Positions 18,071-26,414 are shown, counted from the stretch's first letter. The stretch is 64,000 bases of DNA from Vicinamibacterales bacterium (GCA_025456345.1 JALOKU010000001.1:62001-126000); one strand, 5' to 3'. The notes: generated from the letters alone by a model not told the origin. Made by a program: numbers and translations.

Positions 18071-18607
18071 ATGGGTGTGATTGATCACCGGTTCTCTGAC
18101 AACATCATCACGACGAACCTGGACACGGTGCTGGCGTGGGCCCGGAAGAACTCCCTCTGGCCGATGGGATTCGGCCTCGCGTGCTGCGCCATCGAGATGA
18201 TCGCGGCGGGCGGTTCCCGCTTCGACATCGCCCGGTTCGGGTCCGAGGTGTTCCGCGCCTCTCCGCGCCAGGCCGATCTGATGATCGTGGCCGGCACGGT
18301 GACGAAGAAGATGGCCCCGGTGCTGCGGCGCCTGTACGACCAGATGCCGGAGCCGAAGTGGGTGATCTCGATGGGCAGTTGCTCCAACGCGGGCGGGCCC
18401 TTCCCGACCTACAGCGTGCTGCAGGGCGTGGACAAGGTGGTGCCGGTCGACGTGTACGTGTCCGGCTGCCCGCCGCGCCCGGAGGCGCTGCTCTACGGCC
18501 TCATGCGCCTGCAGGACAAGATCGCCCGGGAGAACACCGTGTTCCGCAAGGAACGCTGGATCCCGGCCGGCGGGACAGAACCGATTATCGTCGAGGACCG
18601 GGGCTGA
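18071..18607 (+). CDS. nuoB: NADH-quinone oxidoreductase subunit B
   Basis: 178 residues, the complex I subunit carrying cluster N2 next to the quinone site. All four N2 ligands are present: Cys38-Cys39 in GLACCAIEM, Cys104 in MGSCSNAGG and Cys133 in SGCPPRPEA. The NuoB-typical [15 protein letters not shown] segment is intact. Its stop overlaps the nuoI start by one base (TGATG). Only nuoB and nuoI lie here; the other complex I subunits must be elsewhere or this is a separate electron-transfer module. Confidence 0.96.
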   Translation: MGVIDHRFSDNIITTNLDTVLAWARKNSLWPMGFGLACCAIEMIAAGGSRFDIARFGSEVFRASPRQADLMIVAGTVTKKMAPVLRRLYDQMPEPKWVISMGSCSNAGGPFPTYSVLQGVDKVVPVDVYVSGCPPRPEALLYGLMRLQDKIARENTVFRKERWIPAGGTEPIIVEDRG

Positions 18608-19071
18608 TGCTGAAGGACTTCCTGCGCTCGTTCTTCCTGGTGGATCTCGCCAAGGGACTCTGGGTCACGCTGAAGTACACGCCGCAGCCGGCCTTCACGT
18701 TCCAGTACCCCTCCGAGCGGCGTCCGGTGGCGCCGCGCTTCCGGGGCGTGCTCCGGCTGCAGGTCGAGCCCGACTCCGGCGCCCAGGTCTGCATCGTCTG
18801 CGACCAGTGCGCCAAGGCGTGTCCGGACGACCTCATTTCGCTTGGCGGGCATCGCGAGCCGGGCATGAAGCTGAAAGCGCTCGACTACTTCGACTTCAAC
18901 CTGTCGAGATGCAGCTTCTGCGGCCTCTGCTCGGAGGTCTGCCCGACCAAGCCGGTCAAGGCCCTCATCATGAGCGAGGACTACGAACTGGGCACCTACA
19001 GCCGCGACGCGCAGATCCTGCGCATCGACGACATGTACGACGGCCTGCCGATTACGCAATACACCAAATAG
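18607..19071 (+). CDS. nuoI: NADH-quinone oxidoreductase subunit I
   Basis: 154 residues, a two-cluster 8Fe ferredoxin-like subunit (N6a/N6b) that passes electrons to NuoB. Clusters: Cys62/65/68/72 (CIVCDQCAKACP) and Cys102/105/108/112 (CSFCGLCSEVCP). The N-terminal amphipathic segment LVDLAKGLWVTLKY fits the membrane-facing helix. Translationally coupled to nuoB. The TAG stop is the first TAG of a perfect TAGGGGA heptamer array. Confidence 0.95.
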   Translation: MLKDFLRSFFLVDLAKGLWVTLKYTPQPAFTFQYPSERRPVAPRFRGVLRLQVEPDSGAQVCIVCDQCAKACPDDLISLGGHREPGMKLKALDYFDFNLSRCSFCGLCSEVCPTKPVKALIMSEDYELGTYSRDAQILRIDDMYDGLPITQYTK

Positions 19072-19110
19072 GGGATAGGGGAGAGGGGACAGGGGATAGG
19101 GGATAGGGGG
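19069..19110 (+). repeat. TAGGGGA heptamer array starting at the nuoI stop codon
   Basis: Six contiguous 7-base units: TAGGGGA, TAGGGGA, GAGGGGA, CAGGGGA, TAGGGGA, TAGGGGG. The first TAG is the nuoI stop. Six GGGG runs on the mRNA strand separated by 3 bases are a strong G-quadruplex pattern. Confidence 0.85.
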
Positions 19111-19295
19111 AAGACGGGGCGTCACGGCCGCGGTTCCCTCTCGCCTCCTGCCCTCTCGCCGTTCGCCTCACCCCCCTCGCCATGGACCGCCCCCCGCCTG
19201 CCGGGATCTCTCGTCCTGGGTTTCGCGTCCAAGACGGAAATCGGCTATTCTGTCCGGAACGATCCTGAGTGCACCGAATTCCCAGCGGAGGTTGC

Positions 19296-20807
19296 ATGCC
19301 TGCCGGCGCTCGCCCCCCTCTGGCGCTGCTCACGCTGCTTGTAGCCGTCGGCCTCGTCATGGCCGCCCAGGCTTTCACGCAGTCCGACACGCCGGATATC
19401 CAGCTCCAACTCGGGAAACTGCTTTACGCCGACGGGCGCTTCAGCGAAGCGCTCACGGCCTACGAACATGCGGTGGGTTCCCCGGATCCCCGCGTGCGCG
19501 TTCCGGCCCGCATCGGGCTGGTTCAGTCTGCGCTCCGCGTCGGGAGCTTCCAGAAAGCCAGAACCGCCGCCGAGGTGCTGCGCGACGAGCAGCCGTCGAA
19601 CGCCTTCGCCCTGGCCGTCTACGGCGACGCGATGTGGTCGGCGGGCCTGTTCGATGAAGCCGAGCGGGGCTACCAGGAGGCCCTCGCCCTCCAGCCCGAG
19701 GAGGCAAGAGGCCACAACGGCGCCTCCCGGGTCTTCTCCGCCCGGGGCCGCTACGACCAGGCGCTGGAGCACAGCCTGCAGGCCGTCAGGCTCGACCCGC
19801 GCGAGGCGGATTTTCACCACACGCTCGGCAACGTCTACGAGCGGCTCGGGCGCTACGACCATGGCGCCACGGCCCTGGCGAGCTTCATCAATCTGCTCCC
19901 GAAGGGCCTGAGCGACAGCCGCGCCGCCTGGGCGGCCTCCGAGCTCAAGTTCCTGACGTCGTTCGGCAACAAGATGCCGTACGAGTTCGCCTCGAACCCG
20001 GATCAGGTCTACACGCTGCCGTTCCGGCTGGAGAACGAGAAGATCATCATCCAGGGCCGCGTCAACGGCAGCCGGCCCACGGACTTCATCGTCGACACCG
20101 GCGCCGAGCTGTCGACGATTTCGCGCCAGGTGGGCGAACGGGAGAGCGTGACGCCGATCACGTACACGGTCAGCGCCGGCGTCGGCGAGGTCGGGTTGCG
20201 CGGGCTGCAGCTCGGGCGGATCGACAAGCTCGAGTTCGGCGCGCTGAAGGTGAAGCACGTCCCGTGCATCATCAAGAGCCCCGCGCTGCAGGACCTGCCG
20301 GTCCCCGAGGGCGAGAGCTTCTCGCCGCTCGCGATGGGCCTGTCGTTGACGGTCGACTACGCCCGCCGGGTGATGACGCTGGCGAAGCGCCTGCCCGAGG
20401 GCGGTCCCGCTGATGTGACGATGGAACTCTGGATGAACCGGCTGGCGACGGTGCGCGGGACGGTGGGCGACGGCCATCCCCGCAGCTTCGTCGTCGACAC
20501 CGGCGGCCAGGTCATCTCGATCAGCACGGACACGGCCCGGGCGTTGCCTCCGGGGGATCTGCGGAAGATCGCGCTGAAAGTCTACGGCGCATCCGGGTGG
20601 GATCGCGAGGCCTACCTGATGCCCGGCGTCGACCTCGCCTTCAGCGACATCCGGTTCCCCAAGATGTCGGTGGTCGTGCTGAACCTCAGGGCGCCCAGCG
20701 TCCTGCTCGGCTACGAGCTCGGCGGGATCGTCGGCCACCGGTTCCTGAGCCGCTACCACGTGACGTTCGACCTGAACCGCGCCGAGCTCCGCCTGAAAGA
20801 GTCCTGA
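19296..20807 (+). CDS. Secreted TPR protein with two retropepsin-like aspartic protease domains
   Basis: 503 residues from the ATG preceded by GGAGG. A signal peptide or anchor (residues 8-27) is followed by about five TPR-like helix pairs (residues 33-215), including YEHAVGSPDP, YQEALALQPEEA and HSLQAVRLDPREA. Then come two similar beta domains, each with an aspartic protease motif: FIVDTGAEL (Asp267) and FVVDTGGQV (Asp401). Each also has a later hydrophobic-Gly segment (SPLAMGLS, GGIVGHRFL). Retropepsins normally dimerise to pair two DTG motifs; here both are on one chain, as in pepsin. Likely periplasmic peptidase bound to a partner through the TPRs. A fold without catalysis is possible. 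Confidence 0.82.
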   Translation: MPAGARPPLALLTLLVAVGLVMAAQAFTQSDTPDIQLQLGKLLYADGRFSEALTAYEHAVGSPDPRVRVPARIGLVQSALRVGSFQKARTAAEVLRDEQPSNAFALAVYGDAMWSAGLFDEAERGYQEALALQPEEARGHNGASRVFSARGRYDQALEHSLQAVRLDPREADFHHTLGNVYERLGRYDHGATALASFINLLPKGLSDSRAAWAASELKFLTSFGNKMPYEFASNPDQVYTLPFRLENEKIIIQGRVNGSRPTDFIVDTGAELSTISRQVGERESVTPITYTVSAGVGEVGLRGLQLGRIDKLEFGALKVKHVPCIIKSPALQDLPVPEGESFSPLAMGLSLTVDYARRVMTLAKRLPEGGPADVTMELWMNRLATVRGTVGDGHPRSFVVDTGGQVISISTDTARALPPGDLRKIALKVYGASGWDREAYLMPGVDLAFSDIRFPKMSVVVLNLRAPSVLLGYELGGIVGHRFLSRYHVTFDLNRAELRLKES

Positions 20808-20817
20808 GTACGCGACA

Positions 20818-20847
20818 CGCCCCGGGGCGGGTCACCACCCCGGGGCG
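20818..20847. terminator. Strong hairpin between convergent genes
   Basis: A perfect 10-bp stem, CGCCCCGGGG with CCCCGGGGCG, around a 10-base loop. It lies between the stop at 20805-20807 and the end of the outer-membrane gene at 20880. Likely bidirectional terminator without a clear T tract. Confidence 0.6.
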
Positions 20848-20879
20848 CTCATCTCAGCCCCGCCGTTCAGGACGGCGTA

Positions 20880-23800
20880 TCAGAAGTTGAATCCTATCCA
20901 GAACTGGAATCGGGCCTTGCGCCACGCCTCGGCGTTGAGCGTGCTCCCGAAGTAGGCGTCTTCCCAGGCCTGGTTGAACAGGGTCCTCCAGGTCCAGTCG
21001 AAGTGGATGGGGAACCCGAGTGCCATCGTCTCGACGCCGATCCCGTATGACGCGCGCCCGTCCACGAGGCGGAACCCGTTGATAGCGACCGGGTCGCCGT
21101 ACTGGTAGATGGGAAGGCCGGTCACCGGGTCGAACTCCACACCGACGATGGGCGTGACGATCTCGTTCGAATTGTTGGCGAACTTGTAGCCGGAATTGTC
21201 CCACCACGCGCCGCCGACGCCAAAGTACGCCACGCCGCGGACGCCGCCGAAGATGCCGATCGGCGTGGCCACCGCGTCCACCAGCGGGAAACGGAATTCG
21301 ACGTTGCCGTAGACGGAGTTCTGTCCGGTGAACTGGAGGTAGTCGTAGCCGCGGAGGTCGGAGTTGCCGCCGAAGTAGGTGAACGACGGCGTGGCGCCCC
21401 AGCTCCGGAACCCTCGGCCCCGGAGGGCGAGCAGGGCGGAGGAGCCGACCTTGAAGTACTTGCGGAGGTCGGCGTCGATGGTCTGCCACGAGAGCATGTT
21501 GCCGCCGAACCCCGGGGCAGCCTCGTACATCAGACGCATCGTGCTGCCCGAGAGCGGCCCGTACTCCCGGAAGATCGTCGTCTCCTGGACGAAGCTGACC
21601 GACAACGGCACGTACCACCCGTTGCGATACAGCGTGTTGCCGTAGGCGGCCTGCTGGTAGTCGTTCGCGACCTGTTCGAGGGCCGGGTCGTTGTACTGCT
21701 CGCGGATATAGCCGAACCCGCCCGAGACCTCGACGCGGCGGTAGCGATCCAGCGGGTAGATCGCAAAGGCCGAGGCCCCGCGGTTGCTGCGGGTGGAGGT
21801 GGCGAGGTCGCGATCGATGTAGGGCGAGTAGATCGGGTCGTAGTAGGTCGTGCCGTACCCGTAGTAGAACTCGTCCTGCCAGTAGGCCTGGAGCGCGTAG
21901 TTCAGTCGGTGCTCCAGGTTGATCATCGACACGCCGTAGGCGCGGTACTGCGACATCGAGCCGAAGTACGCGTCGATGCGCCGATCGCCAAGCACGTCGG
22001 CGAAGGACACGGAGGTGCTGCCGAAGAAATTGCCTCCGCTGGTCACGCCCACGTTCAGCGGCGGACGGCCCTCGAGGAACATCCTGTCCCACGAGCCCTT
22101 CTTCACCTTGTTGTCGGAGATGAGCGTGTGGTTCAGTGGCGCCTGGAAGTCGATGACGGGGCCGGGGGCGCCGAAGTCGGCCGACGCCGCCGTGACGAGC
22201 GTGTCCTTCTTCTCCACCGCGTGGAGCTCGTAGTCGCCTTTGTAGTAGGTGATGAAGGCGATCTTCGTCGACGCGTCGTCCCGCAGGACGACCGGCGAGA
22301 AATTGCCGCCGACGGCGTCGGTGTACTGCTTCAGTTCGCCGGTCTTGAGACCAAGCGTCCAGATGTTGAAGATCGCGCCGTTGCGCGCGACTTCGGGCTC
22401 CACCGCCTTGTTGGGGTCCGAGGCGGTGGACGAGAAAATAATCGTGTCGGCGTCGATGAACCGCGCCGCCGCGTCGTCGTGCGTGCCGAAGGTCAGCTGC
22501 GTCTTCTTCCCGCTGGCCAGGTCGATCCTGAACAGCTTCTCGTTGCCGCTGATCCGCGCCAGGTACACCACCGACGCGCCGTCCGGCGAGAACGCCGGCG
22601 CGTAGTTGGCAATCTCGTCCTTGGTGAGGTTGGTCACCGCCTCGGTGGCCATGTCCACCGTGAAGATGTCCGCCCAGCCGTTCTGCATGGCCGAGAAGGC
22701 CAGCGACTTCCCGTCCGGGGAGAACGCGGGCGACTCGGGCCCGTCGACCGTCTTCAGATCGATGCGCTTCTCGATCTTCTTGTTCAGGACGTTCTGGATG
22801 ACGATCGCCTTGCCCTTTTCGCGCCTGACGACATAGGCCAGGCGGTCGCCGGCGGGCGACCAGGCCAGCCAGGGGACGGTGATCCACCGGCTGCCGGGCG
22901 TCACGATGTAGTCGAAGCCCATCCCCTGGTCGAAGCCCGGTGTGAGGTTGCGGATGACCTTGCCGTCCTTCGCGGAGATCAGGACGATGTCGATCTCCCG
23001 GTCGCGCCGGTTGATCGTCACGACGGCGAGCAGGTCGCCCGATGGCGACGGCTCGATCATGATGGCGCCGTCGTAGCGCGTCTTCTCCGGCGACGGCGCG
23101 ATGTTGCGGCCGTAGTCGGACGGCGTCTCCTTGTCGCGGAAGGGCTTGAAGCGGGCCTTGAGGTACCGATCGAACTGCTGGTCGAACTCCTCGCCCGACA
23201 GCTGGAACGCCTCGAGGTAGGCGCTCTCGGTGCCGCCCACGATCCCCTTGCGCAACGAGAAGAGGAACTGCCGCATGCCTTCCTTGCCCCACTTCGATTC
23301 GATGAACTCGAACGCGGCGTGGCCGAGGTTGTACACGAGCCGCGGGTTCGACGACTGCCCGTAGCCCTCCATGCGGCTCATCTTCGGGACCATGTCCGTG
23401 ATCGCGGCGTCGCGGACCGTCATCAGGTCCACCGGCCGCCAAATGCCGGTCATGTAGTCCGACAGGCCTTCCGCCACCCACAGCGGCACGGTCTCGCGGA
23501 GGAGCGACTGCGGCACGATGTCGAATTCGAAGATGTGCGTCAGCTCGTGCACGATGAGACGGTAGAGCAGGTCCGGCGGATCGTCGAGCGGGAGCAGCAT
23601 CCGGTCGCGGTACGGCTCGGCGAAGGCGCCGACCCCTTCCTGGACCGCGCCCGGGATCACGTTCTGCTGTTCGAATTCGCTGTGCGTCTTGAAGAGAATG
23701 AGGGGCACCTTGAACGCCAGGTCATGCTTCAGCTCGGCGCTGATCTGCTGGTAGGCGCTCTCCGCGTAGCCCGCCACCCGCTCGAGGTGCTGCTCGATCG

Positions 23801-23996
23801 AGGGGTAGTAGTAAATCTCGAAATGCTCGGTCTTGTAGATCTGCCAGTCGAACCGGTCGTACCGCACCAGGTTCTTGCCGTAATACGGCATGTACGGCGT
23901 CTGAGCCATCGCGTCGGCGGCCGCGCCGAGAACGGTCGCGGCGGCGAGAACAGCGAGACACAGCGCCATGCCCTTGCTCGTTGGGCGCTTGCGCAT
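20880..23996 (-). CDS. Three-part outer-membrane protein: HExxH metallopeptidase, TolB-like propeller, BamA-like barrel
   Basis: 1038 residues from the ATG after GAGGTGG. Signal peptide (to about residue 32, DAMAQ). Residues 40-290: peptidase-MA-like gluzincin domain with HELTH (His150, Glu151, His154) and Glu176 in WVAEGLSDY. Residues 310-620: TolB/PD40 beta-propeller repeats (SPAFSPDGKSLAF, APAFSPDGASVVY). Residues 680-1038: Tyr-rich outer-membrane barrel like surface-antigen/BamA proteins, ending in an aromatic beta-signal (FQFWIGFNF). Protease and propeller would face the periplasm. TAACAT at 24044-24049 is a possible -10; an upstream GTG (24038) adding 14 residues is an alternative start. 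Substrate unknown. Confidence 0.85.
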   Translation of the reverse strand: MRKRPTSKGMALCLAVLAAATVLGAAADAMAQTPYMPYYGKNLVRYDRFDWQIYKTEHFEIYYYPSIEQHLERVAGYAESAYQQISAELKHDLAFKVPLILFKTHSEFEQQNVIPGAVQEGVGAFAEPYRDRMLLPLDDPPDLLYRLIVHELTHIFEFDIVPQSLLRETVPLWVAEGLSDYMTGIWRPVDLMTVRDAAITDMVPKMSRMEGYGQSSNPRLVYNLGHAAFEFIESKWGKEGMRQFLFSLRKGIVGGTESAYLEAFQLSGEEFDQQFDRYLKARFKPFRDKETPSDYGRNIAPSPEKTRYDGAIMIEPSPSGDLLAVVTINRRDREIDIVLISAKDGKVIRNLTPGFDQGMGFDYIVTPGSRWITVPWLAWSPAGDRLAYVVRREKGKAIVIQNVLNKKIEKRIDLKTVDGPESPAFSPDGKSLAFSAMQNGWADIFTVDMATEAVTNLTKDEIANYAPAFSPDGASVVYLARISGNEKLFRIDLASGKKTQLTFGTHDDAAARFIDADTIIFSSTASDPNKAVEPEVARNGAIFNIWTLGLKTGELKQYTDAVGGNFSPVVLRDDASTKIAFITYYKGDYELHAVEKKDTLVTAASADFGAPGPVIDFQAPLNHTLISDNKVKKGSWDRMFLEGRPPLNVGVTSGGNFFGSTSVSFADVLGDRRIDAYFGSMSQYRAYGVSMINLEHRLNYALQAYWQDEFYYGYGTTYYDPIYSPYIDRDLATSTRSNRGASAFAIYPLDRYRRVEVSGGFGYIREQYNDPALEQVANDYQQAAYGNTLYRNGWYVPLSVSFVQETTIFREYGPLSGSTMRLMYEAAPGFGGNMLSWQTIDADLRKYFKVGSSALLALRGRGFRSWGATPSFTYFGGNSDLRGYDYLQFTGQNSVYGNVEFRFPLVDAVATPIGIFGGVRGVAYFGVGGAWWDNSGYKFANNSNEIVTPIVGVEFDPVTGLPIYQYGDPVAINGFRLVDGRASYGIGVETMALGFPIHFDWTWRTLFNQAWEDAYFGSTLNAEAWRKARFQFWIGFNF

Positions 23997-24112
23997 ACCA
24001 CCACCTCGCGGACTTCGGCAGGGGCGAACTGACATCACTCCCCATGTTAGCGTCAGTAGGACGCGGCTGCAACGTCCGTGGTCCCGGCGTCCCGGCGAAT
24101 CTCCGTTTGGCC

Positions 24113-24118
24113 TATACT
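24113..24118 (+). promoter_or_regulatory. Possible -10 box TATACT upstream of the ECF sigma gene
   Basis: TATACT occurs in the 212-base gap between the divergent outer-membrane and sigma factor genes. The leader to 24209 would be about 85 bases. No -35 of TTGACA type and no clear ECF-type (GGAACTT) box were found. Confidence 0.3.
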
Positions 24119-24208
24119 GAGGGGAATATTCCGAGGCGTCCGGGGGTTCTCCCTGTAGGCGCCGAGAAAGCCACGGTGCCTCGTCAACGCCAGTCGCCAG
24201 ACGCCGCC

Positions 24209-24775
24209 ATGGACCCCGCCGCGTTCGAGCAGGACGCGCTCGCGCTCGTGGACCGCCTGTTCGCGGCGGCCCTGCGGCTGACGAGGAACGAGGCCGACGC
24301 CCAGGACCTGGTTCAGGACACGTATCTGAGGGCGTTCCGGTCGTCCGGGCAGTTCGAGGCCGGCACCAACCTCCGAGGCTGGATGTTCACCATCCTCCAC
24401 AACACGTTCCTGAACCAGCGGCGGGACCGGGGACGCAGCCCGATCGACGCGGACAGCGAAGCCGTCGAACAGGCGCCGGACGACCGCCAGGCCGCGGCGA
24501 ACCCGGAGGAGCTGCTGCTGCGGGAGACCATGGACGCCGATTTGCAGGCGGCGCTGAACGGCCTGCCGGAGGCGTACCGGGAGGCCGTCTGGCTCAGGGA
24601 TGTCGAGCAGTTCAGCTACGAGGAGATCGCCGGTATCGCCGGTGTGCCCATCGGGACGGTGATGTCCAGGATCTCCAGGGGGCGCCGGGCGTTGTATGAC
24701 GATCTCGTGACCCGCTCCGGCGACTACGCCAGGCGGGCTGGCGCCGGGGACGAAAGCCGGGCGAGGCGCGTCTAA
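24209..24775 (+). CDS. ECF RNA polymerase sigma factor (RpoE-like)
   Basis: 188 residues from ATG. Sigma region 2 (residues 8-80) contains EADAQDLVQDTYLRAFR and NLRGWMFTILHNTFLNQRR. Region 4 (residues 115-170) contains LPEAYREAVWLRDVEQFSYEEIAGI and the helix-turn-helix GVPIGTVMSRISRGRRAL. Group typical of sigma factors paired with zinc-binding anti-sigmas, and such a gene follows after 18 bases. A GTG at 24176 with a better ribosome-binding site (GAGAAAG) would add 11 residues. Confidence 0.93.
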   Translation: MDPAAFEQDALALVDRLFAAALRLTRNEADAQDLVQDTYLRAFRSSGQFEAGTNLRGWMFTILHNTFLNQRRDRGRSPIDADSEAVEQAPDDRQAAANPEELLLRETMDADLQAALNGLPEAYREAVWLRDVEQFSYEEIAGIAGVPIGTVMSRISRGRRALYDDLVTRSGDYARRAGAGDESRARRV

Positions 24776-24793
24776 CCAGGTGAGGTTCGAGGC

Positions 24794-25555
24794 ATGGATT
24801 CGTGCAGGGACATCGACGCGCTGATGACGCCGGTGGCGGACAACGAGGCTGCCGCCGCTGACCGTGCGCGCGTCGAAGGCCACCTGCGAGAGTGCGCGTC
24901 CTGCCACCGGCAGATGCACGCCGAGCGTGAGGCCAGGCAACTGGTGCTCGAACGCGCGGCCACGCTGGTGGGCCACGCGCCGCTCGGCCTCCGCGCCCGC
25001 TGCGCCGCCACGCGCGCCCAGGCGGCCCCGGCCGCGCGTCCTCGGCTGCCCCTGCTGAGCCGGGCGGGGTGGCCGATGGCCCTCGCGGCGACGCTCGTCC
25101 TCGCCGTCGCCGGCGCGGCCTTTTACAGCCTGGTTATCAACCCGTCGAAGGCCGTCGCCGCTCAGCTGACCCTCGATCACCTGAAGTGCTTCAGCCTCTT
25201 CGAGGAGCCCGCGGGCCTCTCTCCCGCCGAGGTGCAGGCGGCGCTCAAGGCCCGCCACGGCATCGACATCGTGCTGCCAGCCGGGCCGGAGGCGTCCGGC
25301 CTCACGCTGGTTGGCGGACGGCGCTGCCTCTATCTCGATGGCTCGGTCGCGCATCTCCTCTATCGGAAGGGCGCGACACGGGTCTCGCTGTTTGTGCTTC
25401 CCACCGGGGCGAAGCTGAGTCAGACTGACGTGGATGTGCTGGGCCATTCGGCGGTGGCCTTCACGAGGGGCGGCCGCACGTGGGTGGTGCTGGCCCGGGC
25501 ACCCCACGCGGAGATGAAGGCGATGGCCTCGGCGTTCGGCGCGGTCGCCAACTGA
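24794..25555 (+). CDS. Membrane anti-sigma factor (zinc-binding ZAS type)
   Basis: 253 residues. The cytoplasmic N-terminal zinc motif is His30-x3-Cys34-x2-Cys37 with Cys4 as a probable further ligand. One membrane segment (about residues 93-115, MALAATLVLAVAGAAFYSLVI), then a periplasmic domain of about 135 residues with Cys pairs (DHLKCFSLF, RRCLYLDG). Binds and holds the upstream sigma factor at the membrane. Periplasmic Cys and the thioredoxin-like gene next door suggest that redox or thiol stress is sensed; this is inference. Confidence 0.88.
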   Translation: MDSCRDIDALMTPVADNEAAAADRARVEGHLRECASCHRQMHAEREARQLVLERAATLVGHAPLGLRARCAATRAQAAPAARPRLPLLSRAGWPMALAATLVLAVAGAAFYSLVINPSKAVAAQLTLDHLKCFSLFEEPAGLSPAEVQAALKARHGIDIVLPAGPEASGLTLVGGRRCLYLDGSVAHLLYRKGATRVSLFVLPTGAKLSQTDVDVLGHSAVAFTRGGRTWVVLARAPHAEMKAMASAFGAVAN

Positions 25556-25611
25556 CCCCGGAGCTCACGTCGATTGAGCGCGTTCGCTCCGGGCGCAACA
25601 AGGGAATCGCA

Positions 25612-26148
25612 ATGAGCAAGCGCTGGATCGTGGCGGCCGCGGCAGCGGCTGGCCTGGCCGCAGTGGCTATCAGCGGCGTCGGAGGCCAGACGAGGCCGGC
25701 AGCGGGTGCGGCCGTCGCGTGCGACCCCGACGCCAGGCCCGCCAACCTGAACTTCACGCTCAAGGACGTCAGCGGCAAGGACGTCAAGCTCGCGTCCTTC
25801 AAGGGCAAGGTGATCCTCCTGAACTTCTGGGCCACCTGGTGCGGACCGTGCAAGATCGAAATCCCCTGGTTCAACGAGTTCCAGCTGAAGTACAAGGACA
25901 GGGGCTTCGTGGTGCTCGGCATCTCGGCCGACGACACCGTCGAGCAACTGAAGCCGTTCGTGGCGGAGCAGAAGATGGGCTACCCGGTGCTCGTCGGCCT
26001 GGGGCGCGATGACGTGCAGGACGCGCTCGGCCCCGTCTACGGCCTCCCCACCACGCTGCTCATCAGCCGCGACGGCAAGATCTGCCAGACGCACGTCGGC
26101 CTGGCGAAGCGGGCCGCTTTCGAGAAGGGGATCCTCGGACTCCTGTAG
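25612..26148 (+). CDS. TlpA/ResA-type exported thioredoxin
   Basis: 178 residues with an N-terminal export signal (residues 5-24). Thioredoxin fold with active site WATWCGPC (Cys77/Cys80), cis-Pro segment YGLPTTLLI, and the extra Cys37 and Cys162 typical of neither classical thioredoxin nor DsbA. Reduces disulfides in periplasmic proteins, classically for cytochrome c maturation; no ccm genes are here. It follows the sigma/anti-sigma pair by 56 bases and is probably part of the response. Its TAG stop is directly followed by a TATGAT box. Confidence 0.92.
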   Translation: MSKRWIVAAAAAAGLAAVAISGVGGQTRPAAGAAVACDPDARPANLNFTLKDVSGKDVKLASFKGKVILLNFWATWCGPCKIEIPWFNEFQLKYKDRGFVVLGISADDTVEQLKPFVAEQKMGYPVLVGLGRDDVQDALGPVYGLPTTLLISRDGKICQTHVGLAKRAAFEKGILGLL

Positions 26149-26154
26149 TATGAT
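26149..26154 (+). promoter_or_regulatory. -10 box TATGAT abutting the tlpA-like stop, leaderless spacing
   Basis: TATGAT begins at the base after the TAG of the thioredoxin gene and ends 6 bases before the GTG at 26161. There is no Shine-Dalgarno sequence, so the small protein may have its own leaderless transcript. Confidence 0.5.
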
Positions 26155-26160
26155 CGGCTG

Positions 26161-26388
26161 GTGGCGTTGAAAGGCTTCGTACACGGACGTCTGGCCTGCG
26201 GGTGCCGCCTGAGCTTCAGGGAAGGCGTCGAGGGCAGTCCCGTCACGGTCATGCTCGATCTGAAGTCGCCGTCCTGCGCGGTGTCGGGGCATATGAGCGG
26301 GTTGCCCCTCTACGACTACCGCGAGGCCATCCGGATGCCGACGCGCCTGCTGCCGCCGAAGGAAGAAGGGTACGAGGAAGAAGGGTGA
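26161..26388 (+). CDS. Small Cys-containing protein, unknown
   Basis: 75 residues, not recognised. Notable are a CGC pair (Cys13/Cys15), Cys39, and an acidic end (EEGYEEEG). Start GTG with a TATGAT box 6 bases before it. A strong intrinsic terminator follows 36 bases downstream, which supports a real transcript. Its position after the thioredoxin suggests a redox or metal role, but nothing shows it directly. Confidence 0.6.
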   Translation: MALKGFVHGRLACGCRLSFREGVEGSPVTVMLDLKSPSCAVSGHMSGLPLYDYREAIRMPTRLLPPKEEGYEEEG

Positions 26389-26414
26389 GGCCAGGCCGGC
26401 GCGGCCGGACCTCT

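Noticed and set aside
24119-24208. Autoregulated ECF-type promoter for the sigma factor gene
   Set aside because: No GGAACTT/TCTAA-like pair at correct spacing; only a sigma70-like -10 was seen.
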